Positions 14,067 through 21,048 of a DNA stretch of 21,048 nt are shown here, piece after piece (positions within the stretch are counted from its first letter, which is position 1; each line of letters begins with the position of its first letter). Origin of the DNA: an uncultured Bacteroidales bacterium (GTDB lineage: Bacteria > Bacteroidota > Bacteroidia > Bacteroidales > P3); NCBI GenBank assembly GCA_937915785.1, contig CALGGY010000068.1, positions 1 through 21,048 on the forward strand, written 5' to 3'. A program made the translations under genes and the position numbers. The notes under the pieces are model-generated. The model saw nothing but the letters and a program-made list of their open reading frames with translations, did no database searches and had not been told where the DNA came from.

Positions 14067-15208
14067 TTTACAACCTTGCCGACTGTATTGTGTCGCCCCT
14101 TGCCTTTGGCAGCGACGAATGTTTCGAGGCTCTGTGCCAAGGCCGTTCCGTAGCACGGCTGCACAACGGCGCTTTCGGCCTGCCCGAACCTTTCTTCGGG
14201 TCGCTGTTCCACCGCGAGTGGATCAACGAAACCTTCGCAATATCCTGCCCCGACGACAACACCCGATACACACATTTCGAAAAAATAGCCATCATCGCCG
14301 CCACTCATGCCATCGCAAAAGCAGACATCGACCCATCGTCGGACAGAGTACTTTTTGTGCTTTCCACCACCAAAGGCAACGTGCACCTGCTCGAAAACAG
14401 CGATGGCTTCGAGCCGCAACGGGCCTACCTGTGGCGGTCGGCGCAACTCATAGCCCGGCATTTTGGCAACCCCAACACCCCTGTTGTGGCAAGCAACGCC
14501 TGCATTTCCGGCGTTTCGGCACAACTTGTGGCCATGGACTGGCTAAATAACGGCCTCGCCGACTACGCCGTGATTATTGGCGCCGAAATGCTCTCCAAGT
14601 TCATCATTTCGGGATTCCAGTCGTTCAAAGCCTTGTCGCAGGAGCGATGCAAGCCTTTCGACAAAAACCGCACCGGACTGAACCTTGGCGAGGCCGCCGC
14701 ATGCATAGTGTACCAACGTGCCGATGCCGACCAAGTGCCGCACGGCGCCATTATCTTCCGCAACGGCGCCAACCACAACGACGCCAACCACATCTCCGGA
14801 CCCTCGCGCTCCGGCGAAGGTCTGCACAACGCCATAGAAAGCGCCCTTGCGGGATACGACCGCGGCCGCATAGCCTTTATCAACGCACACGGAACAGCCA
14901 CCCCCTACAACGACGACATGGAGTCGTGGGCAATACACCGCTCAATGTTAGAACACACGCTGGTGAACAGCCTGAAAGGATATTTCGGACACACCTTGGG
15001 AGCCGCCGGAGTGCTGGAAACCATCATATCGTCGAAAGCGCTGCTCCACTCCACCGTGCTCCCCACCCTCGGACACGAGGAATACGGCGTGGCCCAGCCT
15101 ATCACCGTTTGCACCGAAAAACTTCCGGCCAACGGCGACAGTTTTATGAAACTGATATCGGGTTTCGGCGGAAGCAATGCAGCCATCCTTTTCAGTATCA
15201 AACATTAA
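14063..15208 (+). CDS. Beta-ketoacyl-ACP synthase (second ketosynthase of the cluster)
   Basis: A 381-residue condensing enzyme with C147 in SNACISGVSAQLV, H276 in NAHGTATPYND, and K305/H310 in LKGYFGHTLGAAG, so the triad is complete. The C-terminal ISGFGGSNAAIL is typical. It is shorter than the first ketosynthase, with a trimmed N-terminal region (MIYNLADCIVSPLAFGSDEC). The start at 14063 overlaps the thioesterase stop as ATGA; an in-frame ATG at 14039 is possible but would overlap more. It is followed directly by a short ketosynthase-like protein lacking the active site. The order suggests a ketosynthase plus partner pair, comparable to ApeO/ApeC-type heterodimers in aryl polyene synthesis. 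Confidence 0.9.
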   Translation: MIYNLADCIVSPLAFGSDECFEALCQGRSVARLHNGAFGLPEPFFGSLFHREWINETFAISCPDDNTRYTHFEKIAIIAATHAIAKADIDPSSDRVLFVLSTTKGNVHLLENSDGFEPQRAYLWRSAQLIARHFGNPNTPVVASNACISGVSAQLVAMDWLNNGLADYAVIIGAEMLSKFIISGFQSFKALSQERCKPFDKNRTGLNLGEAAACIVYQRADADQVPHGAIIFRNGANHNDANHISGPSRSGEGLHNAIESALAGYDRGRIAFINAHGTATPYNDDMESWAIHRSMLEHTLVNSLKGYFGHTLGAAGVLETIISSKALLHSTVLPTLGHEEYGVAQPITVCTEKLPANGDSFMKLISGFGGSNAAILFSIKH

Positions 15209-15215
15209 CACTGGC

Positions 15216-15845
15216 ATGAACTACATCAACGCTTATTGCAGAATAGACCACCAGCAGGTTGTTGTAAACGGCTCCTGCGTGCTGCCTTGCAACGACAGCG
15301 ACCCAAAATCGTGGGCAGGCAGTATCTACAAACACCTTGGCATACAGTACCCCAAGTTTTTCAAAATGGACACACTGTGCAAGTTCGGTTTTTTGGCCAG
15401 CGAGCTGATTATGAGACAGTTGAACCTTTCGCCCGACAAGCCTAAAAAAGATTGGGCAATGCTGTGCCTCAACGCCTGCTCGTCGATAGACACCGACCGT
15501 CACTACCAGACCACCATACAAAACGCCGACAACTACTACCCCAGCCCATCAGTGTTTGTATATACTTTGGCAAATATCGTTACCGGTGAAATTGCCATAC
15601 GCCACAAGCTGATGGGCGAAAGCTCCACATACATTTTCGAAGCACTCAATCCCGACAATCTCTACACCCTTGCCAACAATGCCATTGGCGAAAACCGTGC
15701 CAACAACGTTCTGTGCGGATGGATAAACTTCGACAACGGATTTGCCGACGTGCTGATGTTCGCCGTTTCGGCACAAAAACGCAACGACACCGATATGGAG
15801 TGGACATCCAAGAACATCAACCACTGCGTTGCTAAACAGACGTGA
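15216..15845 (+). CDS. Short ketosynthase-like protein without active-site residues
   Basis: A 209-residue protein that resembles the N-terminal half of a condensing enzyme. The stretch YPSPSVFVYTLANIVTGEIAIRHKLMGESSTYIFE (two parts: PSPSVFVYTLANIVTGEIAI at 109-128, then RHKLMGESSTYIFE) matches the helix and strand that lead to the catalytic Cys, but no ACxSG follows. It ends before any second-half His motifs could occur. It starts 7 bases after the ketosynthase stop; the in-frame ATG at 15177 would overlap that gene. Similar small proteins occur in Bacteroidota pigment clusters, often annotated as 3-oxoacyl-ACP synthase. Its role may be structural or chain-length control; catalysis of condensation is unlikely. 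It is the last gene before the terminator. Confidence 0.72.
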   Translation: MNYINAYCRIDHQQVVVNGSCVLPCNDSDPKSWAGSIYKHLGIQYPKFFKMDTLCKFGFLASELIMRQLNLSPDKPKKDWAMLCLNACSSIDTDRHYQTTIQNADNYYPSPSVFVYTLANIVTGEIAIRHKLMGESSTYIFEALNPDNLYTLANNAIGENRANNVLCGWINFDNGFADVLMFAVSAQKRNDTDMEWTSKNINHCVAKQT

Positions 15846-15885
15846 CGGAATTTTTAAATATAATTCCCCATTGCACCATAAAGAC

Positions 15886-15921
15886 AAAAAAAATCCCGGC
15901 CGCGTGGTCGGGATTTTTTTT
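15886..15921. terminator. Bidirectional intrinsic terminator between convergent operons
   Basis: AAAAAAAATCCCGGCC (15886-15901) pairs with GGTCGGGATTTTTTTT (15906-15921) around a short loop, with one G-T pair. A-run and T-run flank both sides, so it can end the biosynthetic operon on plus and the secA-DUF4476 unit on minus. Confidence 0.88.
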
Positions 15922-15936
15922 CTATAATGCAAAATG

Positions 15937-16728
15937 TTATCTCAGATTGCTATTTTGGATAAATTTCAGAATTTTGTCCTTATCCGATTTGTGAACAAAA
16001 ACATCGGTGAGGGTGAAGAAATTGTCGGGGTCGTAGCAGTATTTGAAAGCGAACTGCACGTATTCCATACGGCGGTTGTCGAAGGTGAAAGTCTGTGCAA
16101 TACGGCGTATTTGGTCTGTTGTGAAAGGCTGTTTTGAGATGGTAACGGTTTTCAGATAGTTGAGCCGTGTGTCGTCGAAAGGCTCCTGCGATATGGAAGC
16201 CATAATAACCGACATGTCGGCCTCGCTGCAATACTGCGGCACAGGGAGAGCCGGCGGTGTGGGAGATGTAGAGGGTGTGGGAGATGTTACATGCGTGTTT
16301 GAAACAACTGGTGTGCCGTAGCTGCCATAATGACGGCGCGAGTTGCTATGGGACGTGGGACGCTCGCTGGTGAGATACATTTCGGCATAGTTGTCGCGAC
16401 GGTCGGCATACACTTCAAACTCGTATTTTCCGGTAGGGAAACTCATCTCGGTATAAAGCAGGAAACGTATGGGACGCTCAACCACCACGGCAATGTCGTG
16501 CACCTGATTGGGAGTGATGTCGTTGAAAGTGAACCGAGTGCCGCTGCTATTGCTTTGCGGAATGCCGTCGATATAAACGGTGAAACGCTCGTTGCTGCTT
16601 GCCAAAACCGTCAGTTCAACATCTTGGTGGCGGGTGGCAACAGGCTTTTGTACATGTTTGCGCTGTGCTGTGACCGATGTCAGAGCAAGCATAAGGCAGA
16701 GTGCCGTCAAAAATATTCTTTTCATCAT
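15937..16728 (-). CDS. Secreted DUF4476 domain-containing protein
   Basis: A 263-residue protein with a signal peptide (MMKRIFLTALCLMLALTSVTAQ, cleavage probably after the A at 21 or nearby). Residues about 35-120 form a beta-rich N-terminal region (VELTVLASSNERFTVYIDG). Residues 125-165 are a Ser/Thr/Pro-rich linker (THVTSPTPSTSPTPP). Residues about 169-258 match DUF4476: MSVIMASISQEPFDDTRL, TTDQIRRIAQTFTFDNRRMEYV, then AFKYCYDP. Function of the family is unknown. It is a paralog of the upstream gene and follows it by 74 bases with no -7 box, so both are probably read with secA. It sits just before the terminator. Confidence 0.82.
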   Translation of the reverse strand: MMKRIFLTALCLMLALTSVTAQRKHVQKPVATRHQDVELTVLASSNERFTVYIDGIPQSNSSGTRFTFNDITPNQVHDIAVVVERPIRFLLYTEMSFPTGKYEFEVYADRRDNYAEMYLTSERPTSHSNSRRHYGSYGTPVVSNTHVTSPTPSTSPTPPALPVPQYCSEADMSVIMASISQEPFDDTRLNYLKTVTISKQPFTTDQIRRIAQTFTFDNRRMEYVQFAFKYCYDPDNFFTLTDVFVHKSDKDKILKFIQNSNLR

Positions 16729-16802
16729 TTTATATTGTTTTGCTTTTTAAATATTCAACATAAATTATGTAACTGCAATAAAAAGGAACTTACGGAAATT
16801 CG

Positions 16803-17495
16803 TTATTTGCCTTGCATAAACTCGGCGAAAGCATCCTTTGCCTCTTTTTCAGAAAGCACATCTGCCAACGAGGCGTAGTTTTCCTTGTCGGCACAGTGGT
16901 TGTAGGCAAATTTCAGAAATTTGACACGAGCCTTGTCGTAGGCAAAAGCCGCTGCAATGCGCTGGATATGAGCAGTAAGGAAAGGCGGTTTGTCTTTCAT
17001 CACGGTCTTTGCGTAGTGCAGCCGGGTATCGTCGAAAGGCTCTTGCGAGAACATCACCAGAATGGCCGAAACGTCGCTTTCGCCGCTAACACCGCTGCCG
17101 CCCGAGTTGCCACCGCCCCCCTGCGATTGGTACGTAAGAGTGTTGATGGAATTTTCAAACTGTATTTCGGCAAATTCAAGTGTGGGGTCGCTATATACCA
17201 CAAGGTCGTAATGTCCGGCACTGAGCTGCAAATCGGCACCTGAGATAAATTTTATTGGCTTTTCCAAATACACCTCAAGGTCGTACACCTGCATAGGTTT
17301 AAGTCCTTGCATGTCAAACGATGAAACCGCGGCTTCGCTTTTCTGCTCACCGTTGAGATAAACCGTAAACACCTCGTTGCTGTGTGCCCTGATGGACAAG
17401 TCAACATCTTTGGCATTGCCTTTTTTGCTGGTCTGTGCCATCAGCGATACGGCCGAAAAGAGAGCGCAAAGCAGTATTGCCGATATTTTTTTCAT
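16803..17495 (-). CDS. Secreted DUF4476 domain-containing protein (paralog)
   Basis: A 230-residue protein with a signal peptide (MKKISAILLCALFSAVSLMAQ). The N-terminal beta-rich region (VDLSIRAHSNEVFTVYLNGE) closely parallels its neighbour. A Gly/Ser linker (QGGGGNSGGSGVSG, about 125-138) replaces the neighbour's Pro-rich one. DUF4476 covers about 142-228 and contains SQEPFDDTRLHYAKTV, nearly identical to the neighbour's SQEPFDDTRLNYLKTV. The two genes are therefore a tandem duplication with diverged linkers. It starts 25 bases after the secA stop with no promoter seen, implying read-through from secA. Function is unknown; a periplasmic or cell-surface location is inferred from the signal peptide. 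Confidence 0.83.
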   Translation of the reverse strand: MKKISAILLCALFSAVSLMAQTSKKGNAKDVDLSIRAHSNEVFTVYLNGEQKSEAAVSSFDMQGLKPMQVYDLEVYLEKPIKFISGADLQLSAGHYDLVVYSDPTLEFAEIQFENSINTLTYQSQGGGGNSGGSGVSGESDVSAILVMFSQEPFDDTRLHYAKTVMKDKPPFLTAHIQRIAAAFAYDKARVKFLKFAYNHCADKENYASLADVLSEKEAKDAFAEFMQGK

Positions 17496-17520
17496 AATGC
17501 CGCACTATTAAATGTGATAA

Positions 17521-20805
<3,285 letters not shown>

Positions 20806-20881
20806 TATTTATATCTATATTTCTAATTTACAATAATTTAACTTTGCATTTCAGCGCCTGTCCGCGCAAAAATACAAACTA

Positions 20882-20913
20882 CAAATATACGTTTTTTATT
20901 CCGTTTCTGCAAA
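20882..20913 (-). promoter_or_regulatory. secA promoter
   Basis: On the minus strand TTTG (20910-20913) is followed after 20 bases by TATATTTG (20882-20889), an ideal Bacteroidetes -33/-7 pair. It is about 76 bases upstream of the secA ATG. A second possible -7 box, TATTTTTG, lies at 20867-20874. Confidence 0.8.
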
Positions 20914-21048
20914 TGTTTTTTACGCATTACAAATATGCAATAGCAAAAAGTGTGCCATTTGTTACAGCTATGGCAAAAAATGGCACGGCGATGCAATAGT
21001 GTCCAAAACGTTTTTTCTAAAATATAGTTGATAAAATAAAATGGGAGT
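20914..21048. other. Right-edge intergenic sequence
   Basis: AT-rich sequence upstream of the secA promoter. No gene, RNA or repeat is supported; any neighbouring gene starts beyond the window. Confidence 0.5.

Overview
The window looks like the chromosome of a member of the Bacteroidota, most likely order Bacteroidales. Several genes are preceded by the Bacteroidetes-type -7 box TAnnTTTG (before tRNA-Ser, murD, the HU gene, the ammonia-lyase, the ACP and secA). There are no Shine-Dalgarno-like leaders. The proteins include lineage-typical families: DUF4476, a 29-residue AURKAIP1/COX24-like basic protein, a very long SecA and a Flavobacterium-type tyrosine ammonia-lyase. Assignments rest on motif recognition, without database searches.

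Layout. (1) 1-1560: debris of a mobile element. It is a fragment of a large phage/ICE 'polyvalent' protein carrying a PBECR-type nuclease-like domain, apparently cut at its 3' end by an IS21-like terminus. It lies just beyond the 3' end of a tRNA-Ser(CGA) gene (1864-1951, minus), a classic integration site. (2) 2303-4652: a Mur ligase (MurD type) and a CPBP membrane protease, same strand. (3) 4904-7103: an HU-family protein, the 29-aa basic protein, a strong terminator and ribonuclease G. (4) 7179-15845: a ten-gene same-strand biosynthetic block. Its order is tyrosine ammonia-lyase, ketoreductase, ketosynthase, ACP, acyltransferase, methyltransferase, FabZ-like dehydratase, 4HBT thioesterase, second ketosynthase and a short catalytically dead ketosynthase-like protein. 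(5) 15886-15921: a bidirectional terminator, then on the minus strand two DUF4476 secreted paralogs that follow secA (17521-20805), which has a clear promoter at 20882-20913.

How the genes fit together. Region 4 reads as an aryl polyene / flexirubin-type pathway. The lyase would make 4-coumarate from tyrosine. The ACP, ketosynthases, ketoreductase and dehydratase would extend it to a conjugated polyene acyl chain. The methyltransferase would decorate the aromatic ring, and the LpxL-like acyltransferase and thioesterase would move or release the chain. The block is compact: it has no acyl/aryl-ACP ligase, DarA/DarB resorcinol enzymes, LolA-like carrier, MMPL exporter or glycosyltransferase, and three of its members show altered catalytic positions. 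The remaining genes are housekeeping functions for cell wall, nucleoid, RNA processing and secretion.
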